Origin: Marinilactibacillus sp042660675
GTDB lineage: Bacteria > Bacillota > Bacilli > Lactobacillales > Carnobacteriaceae_A
Length of the DNA stretch: 64,000 nt
Reading direction: 5' to 3'
NCBI RefSeq assembly: GCF_042660675.1
Contig: NZ_JBHSUL010000003.1
Span: 35,100-99,099, forward strand
Below the pieces are notes generated by a model that saw only the letters and a program-made list of their open reading frames with translations, searched no databases and was not told where the DNA came from. How positions within the stretch are numbered: position 1 is the stretch's first letter; each line of letters starts with the position of its first letter. Made by a program: the position numbers and the translations under genes. Shown piece by piece: positions 18,278 to 27,248 of the stretch.

Positions 18278-19231
18278 TTGGAAACCATCTTAATTACTGG
18301 CGCACTGGGACAGATCGGAACTGCTCTGACAGCACGCTTGAGAGAAAAATTTGGAGTAGAGCACGTTATCGCAACAGACATTCAAAGACCAGAACAGTCG
18401 ACTGTTGTTGAAAATGGCATTTTTGAATATCTGGATGTAACGGATCAATTAGCTATAGAGCAATTAGTCGAAAAATATCAAATTGATACAATTATTCATT
18501 TAGCAGCTTTGCTGTCTGCGGTAGCGGAAGAAAAGCCTCAGTTAGCTTGGGAATTGAATATGGGTGGATTAATGAACGCACTAGAAGTAGCGCGTATTCA
18601 TGATTTGAAATTCTTCACGCCTAGTTCAATCGGTGCTTTTGGTCCTCAAACGCCTAAAGTACAGACACCGCAAGTAACCTTACAACGTCCAACGACTATG
18701 TATGGAGTAACGAAGGTAAGCGGAGAATTGCTTTGTGATTATTACTTCCAGAAATTTGGAGTAGATACGAGAAGCGTTCGTTTCCCTGGACTCATTTCTT
18801 ACGAAGCACTACCTGGTGGCGGAACAACTGATTATGCAGTAGATATCTACTACGAGGCATTAAAAAAACAAGCCTACACCTCTTTTATCGACAAGGGCAC
18901 TTATATGGATATGATGTACATGCCAGATGCGGTAGACGCCATTATTCGTTTAATGGAAGTACCTTCGGAGAACCTCATTCACCGTAACGCATTCAATGTT
19001 AGTGCAATGAGTGTATGTCCAGAAGACTTTGAAAAAGCGATTCAAGCTCATATACCAGAATTCACTTTGGACTTTGAAGTCGATCCCATTCGTCAGACGA
19101 TTGCGGAGTCATGGCCGAATTCAATCGATACGATACAAGCTCGTAAAGAATGGGATTTCAGCCCTGAATATACTCTTGAAAAAATGACAGCAGATATGCT
19201 ACAAAAACTAAAAGAAAAATCACTATCTTAA
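18278..19231 (+). CDS. NAD-dependent L-threonine 3-dehydrogenase, epimerase (SDR) type
   Basis: Extended short-chain dehydrogenase, about 317 residues from the chosen start. ETILITGALGQIGTAL is the NAD-binding Rossmann loop, IIHLAALLSAVAEEKPQLAWELNMGG is typical of this threonine dehydrogenase subgroup, and MYGVTKVSGELL carries the catalytic YxxxK. VRFPGLISYEALPGGGTTDYAVDIYYEAL is also a subgroup mark. It oxidises threonine to 2-amino-3-ketobutyrate, the substrate of Kbl just upstream. A TTG at 18278 with GGAGG eight bases before gives the normal family N terminus; an in-frame ATG at 18248 with GGAG would add ten residues. Confidence 0.88.
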   Translation: METILITGALGQIGTALTARLREKFGVEHVIATDIQRPEQSTVVENGIFEYLDVTDQLAIEQLVEKYQIDTIIHLAALLSAVAEEKPQLAWELNMGGLMNALEVARIHDLKFFTPSSIGAFGPQTPKVQTPQVTLQRPTTMYGVTKVSGELLCDYYFQKFGVDTRSVRFPGLISYEALPGGGTTDYAVDIYYEALKKQAYTSFIDKGTYMDMMYMPDAVDAIIRLMEVPSENLIHRNAFNVSAMSVCPEDFEKAIQAHIPEFTLDFEVDPIRQTIAESWPNSIDTIQARKEWDFSPEYTLEKMTADMLQKLKEKSLS

Positions 19232-19244
19232 CTTTTTTCTATTT

Positions 19245-19292
19245 AAAAAAAACGATCAGATTCTACTATTCAAGTAGCGTCTGATCGTTTTT
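19245..19292. terminator. Bidirectional terminator between the threonine dehydrogenase gene and rpiA
   Basis: AAAAACGATCAGATTCTAC pairs with GTAGCGTCTGATCGTTTTT, with A and T runs on the outer sides. Confidence 0.8.
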
Positions 19293-19295
19293 AAT

Positions 19296-19976
19296 TTACC
19301 CTCTATCAACTTGCTCTACAGTCACACCTTCTTGCGTCCCTACAATGATTGTATCGACACAATTTAAAAACAATCCATGCTCCACTACACCTGTTAAAGA
19401 ATCCAACCAAGTCGCTAACGGTTCAGGATTTTTAATAATTTCCATGTGAAGATCGATAATAAGATTTCCTGAATCCGTCACTAATTTTTCTCCTTCTTCA
19501 TCTAATCTCCAAGAAGGCTTGTAGCCTTTTTGTTCAAACTTTTTGAACAATTGGCCAGAACCAAAATGAACTACTTCTACAGGTAATGGAAAAGCACCAA
19601 GCTCTTCTACTAGTTTGCTTTCATCTACGATCCAGATGTTTCTATCAGAAAGATTGGCCACTGTTTTTTCAAACAAATGAGCCGCTCCACCACCTTTAAT
19701 CCCTTGATAAGTATTTGAAATTTCATCTGCTCCATCAATGGTTATATCAATTTTTTCAACATCATCTATCCCCTTTAAGGGAATATTCAAATCAGTTGCT
19801 TGCGCTGTTGTTCGAATAGATGTAGTTACACCAACGATATTTAATCCTTCTTCATTTACTCTTTTACCAAGGGCTTCTACCATGTAATAAGCCGTTGAAC
19901 CTGTCCCAAGACCAACCGTCATGCCGTCTTCAATAAATTCTGCCGCTTTATATCCTACTAATTTTTTGAGATTCAT
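19296..19976 (-). CDS. rpiA: Ribose-5-phosphate isomerase A
   Basis: Interconverts ribose-5-phosphate and ribulose-5-phosphate in the pentose phosphate pathway. The 226-residue protein shows the family motifs: GMTVGLGTGSTAYYMVEALG, GVTTSIRTTAQA, DITIDGADEI, the KGGGAAHLFEK loop with the catalytic acidic residue nearby, and IIDLHM near the end. An ATG two codons earlier (19982) lies too close to GGAAGGG; the ATG at 19976 has the better spacing and gives the usual MNLKKLVG start. Confidence 0.94.
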   Translation of the reverse strand: MNLKKLVGYKAAEFIEDGMTVGLGTGSTAYYMVEALGKRVNEEGLNIVGVTTSIRTTAQATDLNIPLKGIDDVEKIDITIDGADEISNTYQGIKGGGAAHLFEKTVANLSDRNIWIVDESKLVEELGAFPLPVEVVHFGSGQLFKKFEQKGYKPSWRLDEEGEKLVTDSGNLIIDLHMEIIKNPEPLATWLDSLTGVVEHGLFLNCVDTIIVGTQEGVTVEQVDRG

Positions 19977-20035
19977 ACCCATTTCCCTTCCAGATAAAAT
20001 TTATGTACCGCTATCATTTTCAACTGTATTGTAAC

Positions 20036-20067
20036 ATAAAAAGGAGCTGCATCAGCAGCTCCTTTTT
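20036..20067 (-). terminator. Terminator of the potABCD operon
   Basis: Arms AAGGAGCTGC and GCAGCTCCTT pair around ATCA, with T runs on both sides; it overlaps the potD 3' end region and lies about 60 bases from the rpiA start. Confidence 0.8.
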
Positions 20068-20068
20068 A

Positions 20069-21139
20069 TTATCTAAGCATTTTGAATTCCAGGAACAAGT
20101 CATTATATTTTTCAATGTATTCAGGTCCAAGATTTTCGTACACTTCTAACTTTTCAATGGTTTCAGCAGATGGATAAAATTGCTCGTCTTCCGTTGTTTC
20201 TTCCGGAAGCAAATCCATGGCCGCTTTATTTGGAGTACTGTACCCAATATAATCAGCATTCTGAGCAGCAACTTCTGGCTGCAGCATGAAATTTATAAAG
20301 GCATATGCCGCTTCTGTGTTTTGCGCTGTCTTAGGAATCACCATATTGTCAAACCACAAGTTGGATCCTTCTTCAGGCAGAATATAATGTAGAGATTCAT
20401 TTTCCCACATCATATCAGCCGCTTCTCCAGAAAACGTCACCGCAACGGGCGCTTCTTCTTGAATCATATACATTTTGATCTCATCTGCAACTAGCGCCTT
20501 AGCATTCGGCGCAAGATCACGAAGCAATTCAAAAGATTCATTCAATTCTTCATCATTTTTCGAGTTCAATGAATAGCCTTGAGTCTGCAAGCCAATTCCG
20601 ATAACTTCTCGCGCTCCATCAATAAACAGAATACTTTCTCTGAATTCAGGATTCCATAAATCACTCCAAGACGTAATATCTTCTTCATCAACCATCTGTT
20701 CATTATAAACAATCCCCAAAGTCCCCCAGAAGTAAGGAATTGAGAACTGATTATTAGGATCGAATGGTTGATCGAGAAATTCTGAATCAATATTTTCTAA
20801 ACCAGTAATTTTTGAATAGTCTATTGGTAAAACGAGATCTTCTTCAATCATTCTCTCAATCATATATTCACTTGGAATCGTCAGGTCGTATGCTGTTCCG
20901 CCTTGCTGAACTTTTGTATACATCGACTCATTGGAGTCAAAGGTTTCATAAACAACTCGGTAACCCGATTCTTCTTCAAACTGTTCAAGCAATTCTGGAT
21001 CGATATAATCTCCCCAGTTAAAAATATTTAGCGTATCTGCTCCGCTTGCACCTTGGGAATGTTCAATGAAAAAACTACCCAAATAGAGTACGCTCGATAC
21101 CCCCAACACAGCTAAAGCCAATTGAATCAATTGTTTCAT
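20069..21139 (-). CDS. potD: Spermidine/putrescine-binding protein PotD
   Basis: Extracellular polyamine-binding subunit, 356 residues, of the PotD/PotF family. After an N-terminal hydrophobic anchor (residues 3-24, no lipobox cysteine seen) comes the mature start LNIFNWGDYIDPELLEQFEEESG and VVYETFDSNESMYTKVQQGG, which are characteristic. Further marks are DLTIPSEYMIERM, FWGTLGIVYNEQMV and a C-terminal YIEKYNDLFLEFKML. Last gene of pot A-B-C-D; its start overlaps the last base of potC. Anchoring by an uncleaved helix is inferred from the missing cysteine. Confidence 0.93.
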   Translation of the reverse strand: MKQLIQLALAVLGVSSVLYLGSFFIEHSQGASGADTLNIFNWGDYIDPELLEQFEEESGYRVVYETFDSNESMYTKVQQGGTAYDLTIPSEYMIERMIEEDLVLPIDYSKITGLENIDSEFLDQPFDPNNQFSIPYFWGTLGIVYNEQMVDEEDITSWSDLWNPEFRESILFIDGAREVIGIGLQTQGYSLNSKNDEELNESFELLRDLAPNAKALVADEIKMYMIQEEAPVAVTFSGEAADMMWENESLHYILPEEGSNLWFDNMVIPKTAQNTEAAYAFINFMLQPEVAAQNADYIGYSTPNKAAMDLLPEETTEDEQFYPSAETIEKLEVYENLGPEYIEKYNDLFLEFKMLR

Positions 21140-21978
21140 TAAGGTGTCACCGCCTTTTGGTGGTTCGTTGGATCAACATCGGTTAGTTTCCGTTTACGGT
21201 TACGCTGTTGCTGTTGAACAAAGTAGTAGCCACTGACTAGTCCTAGAGCAACAATGAATAGAATCGTACTCAACGCATTGATCTCTAAACTGATCCCTTG
21301 TCGAGCTCTTGAATAAATTTCAACAGATAAGGTTGCGAAGCCATTTCCAGTTACGAAAAAGGTAACAGCGAAATCATCGATAGAATAAGTGAAAGCCATA
21401 AAATATCCAGCAAGTATGCCTGGTTTAATACTCGGAATAATCACACTTTTTAACACTTGCCAATTGTTTGCTCCTAGATCTTTTGCTGCAGTAATCATGT
21501 TTGTATTCATTTCTTGCAGTTTAGGCAAGACCATTAAGACCACAATTGGAATACTGAATGCGATATGTGAAAACAATACAGAATAAAACCCTAAGCGAAA
21601 ACCAGCCATCGTAAATAAGAGCAAGAAACTTGCGCCAATAATAACATCCGGTGACACGAGTAGAACATTATTCAAACCCAGTATGGTCGACTGTGTTCTT
21701 CTTTGTCTAACAAAGAAGATTCCAATCGCCCCCAAAGTACCGATAATGGTTGCTAACAAGGAAGAGAGCAAAGCGACTCTAAATGTATCTAGCGCAATAC
21801 GAATCAATCTCGTATCACCCGCTAACGCTTCATAATGTTCCGTTGTAAATCCCGTAAACTCATTCATTGTTCCCGCTTGGTTGAAAGAGTAATAAATCAA
21901 ATATAAAATTGGAACATATAACAAAACAAAGATAAAAATCAGATACAGATTTCCCCAACTAAATTTAGACTTGATCAT
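21139..21978 (-). CDS. potC: Spermidine/putrescine ABC transporter permease PotC
   Basis: A 279-residue permease with six likely membrane helices. LIFIFVLLYVPILYLIYYSFN begins the protein, and the EAA-like loop NMITAAKDLGANNWQVLKSVIIPSIKPGI lies in the middle, as in PotC and PotI proteins. The C-terminal tail is basic (QQQQRNRKRKL). It overlaps potB by four bases (ATGA arrangement) and potD by one base, so translation of the set is tightly coupled. Confidence 0.93.
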   Translation of the reverse strand: MIKSKFSWGNLYLIFIFVLLYVPILYLIYYSFNQAGTMNEFTGFTTEHYEALAGDTRLIRIALDTFRVALLSSLLATIIGTLGAIGIFFVRQRRTQSTILGLNNVLLVSPDVIIGASFLLLFTMAGFRLGFYSVLFSHIAFSIPIVVLMVLPKLQEMNTNMITAAKDLGANNWQVLKSVIIPSIKPGILAGYFMAFTYSIDDFAVTFFVTGNGFATLSVEIYSRARQGISLEINALSTILFIVALGLVSGYYFVQQQQRNRKRKLTDVDPTNHQKAVTP

Positions 21979-22787
21979 GATCTACGAACCCCTTTCTTAC
22001 GGCTCGAAGTTAGAACCATTGTTAGGATCATCAATACAATTAAAACAATCCCAATCGTTGATCCCATTCCCCAGTTTTGTGTCACTAAGAAGTGTTGTTC
22101 AATTGCTGTCCCTAAAGTAATTACCCGGTTTCCACCAATCAATCTAGTCAGCATAAATAGTGAAAGAGACGGGATAAAGACTACTTGTATGCCACTTCGG
22201 ACACCTGAGAGGGATAATGGGAAAATAACGTTTTTAAAGGTTTCCCAAGTATTCGCCCCAAGATCTCTACTCGCATGAATCACAGAAGGATGAATCTCTT
22301 CAATCGCATTGTAGATTGGTAGTAGCATAAAAGGAATCTCAATATAGGTAGCCACTAAAAGAAAACTAGCATTTGTAAACAAAAGTTGTTGACGTCCTAT
22401 CCCTATCCAGTCAAAAAACGTATTCACACTTCCTTGTTGACTCAGTAAGCCAATAAAAGCATAGGCTTTTAATAATACATTGATCCAAGTCGGTAAAATT
22501 AGTAAGAGCATCCATAAATCTTTTCGTCTTGTTTGTGTTAAAAAATAGGCTGTCGGATAACTGATACAAAGTGTGATGAAGGTAATAATAAATGCATAAA
22601 GAAAAGATTGTGCCGTCATTTTAAGGTAAGTTGTTGAAGTAAAGTAAGTAACAAAATTAGATACCGTAAAGGTTCCATTCAAACCAATAAATGATTGGTA
22701 AATGAGTAAACCGATTGGAATAAATACAAACAATCCTATCCAGATAAAATAAGGAAAAAAGAGCCATTTATTCTGTTTAGAGGTCAT
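21975..22787 (-). CDS. potB: Spermidine/putrescine ABC transporter permease PotB
   Basis: Partner permease, 270 residues, with six likely helices. The N-terminal FPYFIWIGLFVFIPIGLLIYQSF, the ISYPTAYFLTQTRRKDLWMLLLILPTW stretch and the coupling loop SVIHASRDLGANTWETFKNVIFPLSLSG are PotB/PotH features. It overlaps potA by 11 bases and potC by four, placing it second in the operon. Substrate assignment (polyamine) rests on the PotD-type binding protein and PotA-type ATPase encoded in the same unit. Confidence 0.93.
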   Translation of the reverse strand: MTSKQNKWLFFPYFIWIGLFVFIPIGLLIYQSFIGLNGTFTVSNFVTYFTSTTYLKMTAQSFLYAFIITFITLCISYPTAYFLTQTRRKDLWMLLLILPTWINVLLKAYAFIGLLSQQGSVNTFFDWIGIGRQQLLFTNASFLLVATYIEIPFMLLPIYNAIEEIHPSVIHASRDLGANTWETFKNVIFPLSLSGVRSGIQVVFIPSLSLFMLTRLIGGNRVITLGTAIEQHFLVTQNWGMGSTIGIVLIVLMILTMVLTSSRKKGVRRS

Positions 22788-23931
22788 AATTCAGCTCCAC
22801 TCCTTTTTCACGGTCGATCGCTTCTTGTACGCTCGTCCCATTATTCACGGCATAATCTGCTAAACGCTGATTGAACGCTTCTTCGGTCTCTCCTAATCTC
22901 ATAATATGGATATCTCTAGGCTCAAATGCTAGCCCGACTTCGTCTCCAACCTCTGCTTTACGCGTCGTATGGACCATCCATTCATTTCCCTCTGAATCTT
23001 CTCCAATGATCTCATAATGCACACCTCTAAATAGTTGGGACTGAACGATCACTTTGAGATTCCCAAGAGCTGGTCTTGTAACAACAAGATCTTCTGGTCT
23101 AATCACGACTTCAATTTCTTCATTTTCTGGCATCCCACCGTCAACACAATCAAAAACTTTTCCGGCGAATTCCACTTTATAGTCTTGTATCATCTTACCA
23201 GCCACAATATTGCTCTCACCGATAAAGTCAGCCACATAATTATTAAGTGGCTCATCATAGATATCAATTGGTGTACCACTTTGAACAATTTCGCCTTCTT
23301 TCATGACAAAGATCTTGTCACTCATAGCCAATGCTTCTTCTTGATCATGCGTCACAAAAATAAAAGTAATCCCTAGTCGTTGCTGTAGTTCTCTTAATTC
23401 GTACTGCATCTCTGTTCTTAATTTTAAATCCAGAGCAGATAACGGTTCATCTAAAAGTAAAATCTCCGGTTCGTTTACAATTGCTCTTGCAATGGCTACC
23501 CGCTGGCGTTGTCCGCCTGACATTTCAGAAATTTCTCTCGTCTCAAAACCAGTTAATCTAACGGATCTCAGTGCTTCCGTTACTTTTTCTTTTATCTGAT
23601 TTTTAGGCAGTTTTTTGATTTTTAATCCAAATGCTACATTATCAAATACATTCATATGAGGAAATAGAGCATAATCCTGAAAAACAGTATTGACTTTACG
23701 TTTATTAGGAGGTAATTCATTCACTTTTTTACCATCTAATATAATTGAACCTGAAGTGGCTTGAGTGAAGCCAGCGATCAAATTCAAGATTGTAGATTTA
23801 CCACACCCTGATGGACCTAGCAAGGTATAAAATTTTCCTTTTTCCAAATCGAACGAAACATCTTTTAATACTATACTTTCATCATATTGTTTTTGAACGT
23901 CTTTAAACGAAATAATAGTCTTTTCCGTCAC
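22777..23931 (-). CDS. potA: Spermidine/putrescine ABC transporter ATPase PotA
   Basis: ATP-binding subunit of the polyamine importer, 384 residues. It has Walker A LGPSGCGKST, signature MSGGQRQRVAIARAI, Walker B ILLLDEPLSALD and switch histidine VTHDQEEALAMS, followed by a TOBE-type C-terminal regulatory domain (about 235-345: NIVAGKMIQ, EVVIRPEDL, FRGVHYEI). The C-terminal tail after about residue 345 is longer than usual. First gene of potABCD; the start is ATG with a weak ribosome site. Confidence 0.95.
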   Translation of the reverse strand: MTEKTIISFKDVQKQYDESIVLKDVSFDLEKGKFYTLLGPSGCGKSTILNLIAGFTQATSGSIILDGKKVNELPPNKRKVNTVFQDYALFPHMNVFDNVAFGLKIKKLPKNQIKEKVTEALRSVRLTGFETREISEMSGGQRQRVAIARAIVNEPEILLLDEPLSALDLKLRTEMQYELRELQQRLGITFIFVTHDQEEALAMSDKIFVMKEGEIVQSGTPIDIYDEPLNNYVADFIGESNIVAGKMIQDYKVEFAGKVFDCVDGGMPENEEIEVVIRPEDLVVTRPALGNLKVIVQSQLFRGVHYEIIGEDSEGNEWMVHTTRKAEVGDEVGLAFEPRDIHIMRLGETEEAFNQRLADYAVNNGTSVQEAIDREKGVELNYDL

Positions 23932-24051
23932 AGTTTTACACTCCCTTTACATCTTTTCTCAATTAGATTGAAACCTATTTTATTATAGCTTGCCCTTTCA
24001 TAAGTTCAATCTTTTTCGATTTCATGATACTATCCTGCTTCTTTTTGGATG

Positions 24052-24080
24052 AAAAACGACCGTTCAAAATGAACGATCGC
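24052..24080 (-). terminator. Terminator after the Gfo/Idh/MocA oxidoreductase gene
   Basis: On the minus strand CGATCGTTCA pairs with TGAACGGTCG and is followed by five T. Confidence 0.7.
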
Positions 24081-24114
24081 AGTTCTATCTATTCTGTAAT
24101 TCTTTTACTTTATC

Positions 24115-25029
24115 TTATAGATTGGCATTTCTTAAAATCATTTCGCAAACTTCATGGCTAACTAAAGAAGATTCAAGCGATACTGGATTGTCTCCATTTG
24201 TACGAACAGCTTCAAGAAAAGCTTCGATCATAGAAGAAAATCCTCTTTTATAAAGAGTATGATCCCAGTCACCAAAAGATCTGCTGACTGTTTTTTCTTC
24301 ATCATATCTTGTCCACTCTGAAAGGTTTTCTACTCGTGCTGTTTGCGTTGGACTTTGAACTTCCATCGTTTCCAGTCTAGCGCCTGACTCAGCGTTTATC
24401 GAGACCATAATATGCGTAGAATCAGATTCCAGAATAACCCATGCGCGTTTAAAATAATCGTCTGACCCTACAAGTCCTGAATTGATGATTCTTACAGGCT
24501 CATCAATCATATGGAGTGCTGTATCTACAGGATGAATCATCATATCGTAAATTCTATATCTGGAAGAATGTTTTGTATAATTTCCTTGGTTTTTCTGGAA
24601 GTAAACCATATTTTTATCTTCAATGGCTTTGAGTTCTTTTACTCTTGGAGCAAATCTTCTATTAAATCCCGCTGTTAATAGGACATTTGCTTTACGAGAA
24701 CGTTCGATCAAGGCTTTTGTTTCTTCAAGATCTGCGCTGATTGGTTTATCTACAAATACATGAATACCATTATCCATCATTTTTTCGATAATCTCAGCAT
24801 GGGTCGGTGTGGGTGTATGGATAAATACGGCATCCAAACCTATGTCGAGTAAATCTTCCCAACTGGTATGTAACTGTTGTGCAGGAATTCGGTACTTCTC
24901 ACCTATTTCCTTTAGTTTGTCTTGTTTTCTAGTAGAAAGATGCCACTCCACTGTTTGGTGTTCTGTCATCATAACTGGTAAATAAGCTTTTTGAGCGATG
25001 GTGCCTAATCCGATTACCCCTATTTTCAT
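24115..25029 (-). CDS. Gfo/Idh/MocA family NAD(P)-dependent oxidoreductase
   Basis: A 304-residue oxidoreductase with the N-terminal Rossmann fold MKIGVIGLGTIAQKAYLP, the AVFIHTPTPTHAEIIEKMMDNGIHVFVDKPIS segment carrying the conserved EKP-like motif (here DKP), and AGFNRRFAPRVKEL. The C-terminal domain runs from about residue 125. The ATG at 25029 follows GGAGG at eight bases; the TTG five codons earlier overlaps that site and is not used. Members act on sugars, inositols or related compounds; the substrate here is unknown, and no sugar gene is adjacent. Resembles the virulence-factor MviM subgroup. Confidence 0.85.
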   Translation of the reverse strand: MKIGVIGLGTIAQKAYLPVMMTEHQTVEWHLSTRKQDKLKEIGEKYRIPAQQLHTSWEDLLDIGLDAVFIHTPTPTHAEIIEKMMDNGIHVFVDKPISADLEETKALIERSRKANVLLTAGFNRRFAPRVKELKAIEDKNMVYFQKNQGNYTKHSSRYRIYDMMIHPVDTALHMIDEPVRIINSGLVGSDDYFKRAWVILESDSTHIMVSINAESGARLETMEVQSPTQTARVENLSEWTRYDEEKTVSRSFGDWDHTLYKRGFSSMIEAFLEAVRTNGDNPVSLESSLVSHEVCEMILRNANL

Positions 25030-25073
25030 CTGCAAATCCTCCAAGTTTGTTTAGTTAATTTGGAAATCTTTTT

Positions 25074-25128
25074 TGATAAAAAGTGTACACTTAAGACTAT
25101 ACCGTATGTTCAGTCTTAAGTGTACACT
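25074..25128 (-). terminator. Terminator of murB with long perfect stem
   Basis: A 17-base perfect inverted repeat, AGTGTACACTTAAGACT and AGTCTTAAGTGTACACT, flanks a 13-base loop, with a T run on the minus strand. It lies six bases after murB and also before the oxidoreductase start. Confidence 0.8.
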
Positions 25129-25133
25129 CACTT

Positions 25134-26141
25134 TTATCTTTCGTCTGCAAAACCTATAGATTGCTCCGTGCCGATTTTTTGTTTGAATTGATCTGTAGCT
25201 TTTTGAATTAATCTTTTCGCTTTCTCTGTGTTACTTTTCACCGGGTCTTCTCCGATGATTCGAACTTCAGTTTCAAGTTGTACATCATTTTTCTCTAAAA
25301 TCACTTCTTTGATGTGGTCGATTAACTCAATATAATCTGTCGCTGTTGCCTGATCGATGTTCACAATGAATCCCGCATGCTTAGTCGAAATTTGTGCTCC
25401 GCCCCACTTCAATCCTTGTAGACCCGCTTCTTGTATCAGCTTTCCAGTAAAATAACCCGTTGGTCTTTTGAAAACAGATCCACAGGAAGGATACTCTAAA
25501 GGCTGTCTTGTCGTACGCAGAATCGTTAATTCATCCATACGCTCTTTGATTGCATCTTGGTCGCCTTCTTCTAACTGGAAACTGACATCTATAACAATAT
25601 CGCCCGTCTCTTGAATTAAACTGTTACGGTAAACAAATGCCATATCTTCATTACTAACTTCTCTAATTTCTCCCGTTAAGCTTAGTAATGTGACACTTTT
25701 AATCACATCTTTTACTTCTCCATCATACGCTCCAGCATTCATGTAAACTGCTCCGCCAATACTACCTGGAATACCACAAGCAAATTCCAATCCTGTTAAG
25801 CTTGCGTGATAAGCTTTTTTACTGACTTCAATCAATGCCGCTCCAGCTTGAGCTATAACCTGGTCTTTTTCTATAGTAATTTGATCCATCTCTGTCAAAA
25901 TCATTGTGACGCCTCTGATTCCGCCATCTTTTACAATCAAGTTACTCGCGTTTCCTAAAATCGTCAAAGGCCATTGTCTTTCATTAATGTAAGAAATCAT
26001 TGCAGCAATTTCTTCTTTTCTTTTAGGGAAAACCAGTACATCAGCTGGTCCTCCAGTTTCAGTATACGTAAATTGTGCTAAAGGTTCGTCGGTCTTTATG
26101 ATTGATTCTTTGAATAGTTCTTTGAATTCTTTTATATCCAT
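25134..26141 (-). CDS. murB: UDP-N-acetylenolpyruvoylglucosamine reductase
   Basis: FAD enzyme that reduces UDP-GlcNAc-enolpyruvate to UDP-MurNAc in peptidoglycan synthesis. The 335-residue protein has the FAD-binding TYTETGGPADVLVFPK and LGNASNLIVKDGGIRGV, FACGIPGSIGGAVYMNAGAYDGE, VYRNSL, and the type II MurB motif YPSCGSVFKRPTGYFTGKLIQEAGLQG with the catalytic serine. It is about 30 residues longer than the common 300, through a charged C-terminal tail after VRIIGED (KSNTEKAKRLIQKATDQFKQK). Confidence 0.95.
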   Translation of the reverse strand: MDIKEFKELFKESIIKTDEPLAQFTYTETGGPADVLVFPKRKEEIAAMISYINERQWPLTILGNASNLIVKDGGIRGVTMILTEMDQITIEKDQVIAQAGAALIEVSKKAYHASLTGLEFACGIPGSIGGAVYMNAGAYDGEVKDVIKSVTLLSLTGEIREVSNEDMAFVYRNSLIQETGDIVIDVSFQLEEGDQDAIKERMDELTILRTTRQPLEYPSCGSVFKRPTGYFTGKLIQEAGLQGLKWGGAQISTKHAGFIVNIDQATATDYIELIDHIKEVILEKNDVQLETEVRIIGEDPVKSNTEKAKRLIQKATDQFKQKIGTEQSIGFADER

Positions 26142-26367
26142 GTTTTCTAAATGTTCCTTTCAATTTTCATCTATTCAATTCTGGTAGGCTGCTTAACGTA
26201 TAAATAAAGATACATCAATGCAAAATCATATTTATTCTAACACGAATACAATAAGAGTAGTAGACTCAATTCGAAATCTCTCTATTCATATGAGCTCTAT
26301 CATACACTAGCATAATTCGAGCAGATTTCCCCGTGGAAAGACTTTTTGGAGCCTAGAACTTATTGTT

Positions 26368-26395
26368 TTGACTTTCTCATGATATCAGATATGAT
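26368..26395 (+). promoter_or_regulatory. Predicted promoter of exoA
   Basis: TTGACT and TATGAT are separated by 16 bases, and the ATG of exoA follows 28 bases later. The remaining murB-exoA gap shows nothing else. Confidence 0.55.
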
Positions 26396-26423
26396 TGTGA
26401 CAAATATTTGAAGGGAGTCACCT

Positions 26424-27179
26424 ATGAAACTAATCTCTTGGAACGTCAATGGATTATGTGCAATCACGAAAAAAGACTTCCTAACTCAGTTCAAAGAACT
26501 TGATGCTGACTTTTTTTGTCTACAAGATATTAAACTTCAAAAAAATCAAATGGACTTAGAATTTGAAGGCTATCACTCTTATTGGAACTATGCGGAAAAA
26601 GATGGATACTCTGGTACAGCCGTCTTTACGAAACATGAGCCTCTGGATGTAACCTATGGTATTAATATTGATAAATATAATACTGATGGTCGTGTGATTA
26701 CTTTGGAGTATAAAGATTATATTGTGGTAACTTGTTATACCCCAACTTCACAGTCAGAACTGAACCGGTTGGATTACCGAATGCAATGGGAAATAGATTT
26801 TCAGGCGCATATCCAATCTCTTGATTTGAGCAAACCAGTGATCCTTTGTGGCGATTTGAACGTTGCCCATAAAGACATTGATTTAACTGATCCTGAAAGT
26901 CATCGTACGAGTGCAGGATTTTCAGATAAAGAGCGTGCCCAATTTACACGTTTTTTGGATAACGGTTTTATTGACACGTTCCGATATTTCTACCCCGATC
27001 AAAAAGAAACGTATTCTTGGTGGAAAGATCTCTATGATACGAGAGACGGTAAGACAGGTTGGCGTATTGATTACTTCGTCGTCTCAGAACGATTAAAAGA
27101 CCGGCTAATAGATGCTAAACTCCATACGGATTACGCTGGTTCTGATCACTGTCCTATTGAACTTCAAGTTGCTTTATAA
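26424..27179 (+). CDS. exoA: Exodeoxyribonuclease III / AP endonuclease
   Basis: Base-excision repair enzyme that cuts DNA at abasic sites and has 3'-5' exonuclease activity. The 251-residue protein has the family order: MKLISWNVNGL at the start, FCLQDIKLQ, YSGTAVFTK, RVITLEY, the LCGDLNVAHKDIDL active-site loop, GFIDTFR, YSWW and the final AGSDHCPIEL with the catalytic histidine. The usual metal-binding glutamate in LQExK is an aspartate here (LQDIK). GGGAG precedes the ATG. A strong bidirectional terminator follows. Confidence 0.93.
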   Translation: MKLISWNVNGLCAITKKDFLTQFKELDADFFCLQDIKLQKNQMDLEFEGYHSYWNYAEKDGYSGTAVFTKHEPLDVTYGINIDKYNTDGRVITLEYKDYIVVTCYTPTSQSELNRLDYRMQWEIDFQAHIQSLDLSKPVILCGDLNVAHKDIDLTDPESHRTSAGFSDKERAQFTRFLDNGFIDTFRYFYPDQKETYSWWKDLYDTRDGKTGWRIDYFVVSERLKDRLIDAKLHTDYAGSDHCPIELQVAL

Positions 27180-27192
27180 AAGTATTGCACAC

Positions 27193-27236
27193 TAAAAAAA
27201 CTGACCTCAGTTTAGAACTGAGGTCAGTTTTTTTAT
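27193..27236. terminator. Bidirectional terminator between exoA and carbonic anhydrase gene
   Basis: AAAAACTGACCTCAGTTT pairs with AACTGAGGTCAGTTTTT, flanked by A and T runs. Confidence 0.85.
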
Positions 27237-27248
27237 TCACTGAGTAAC

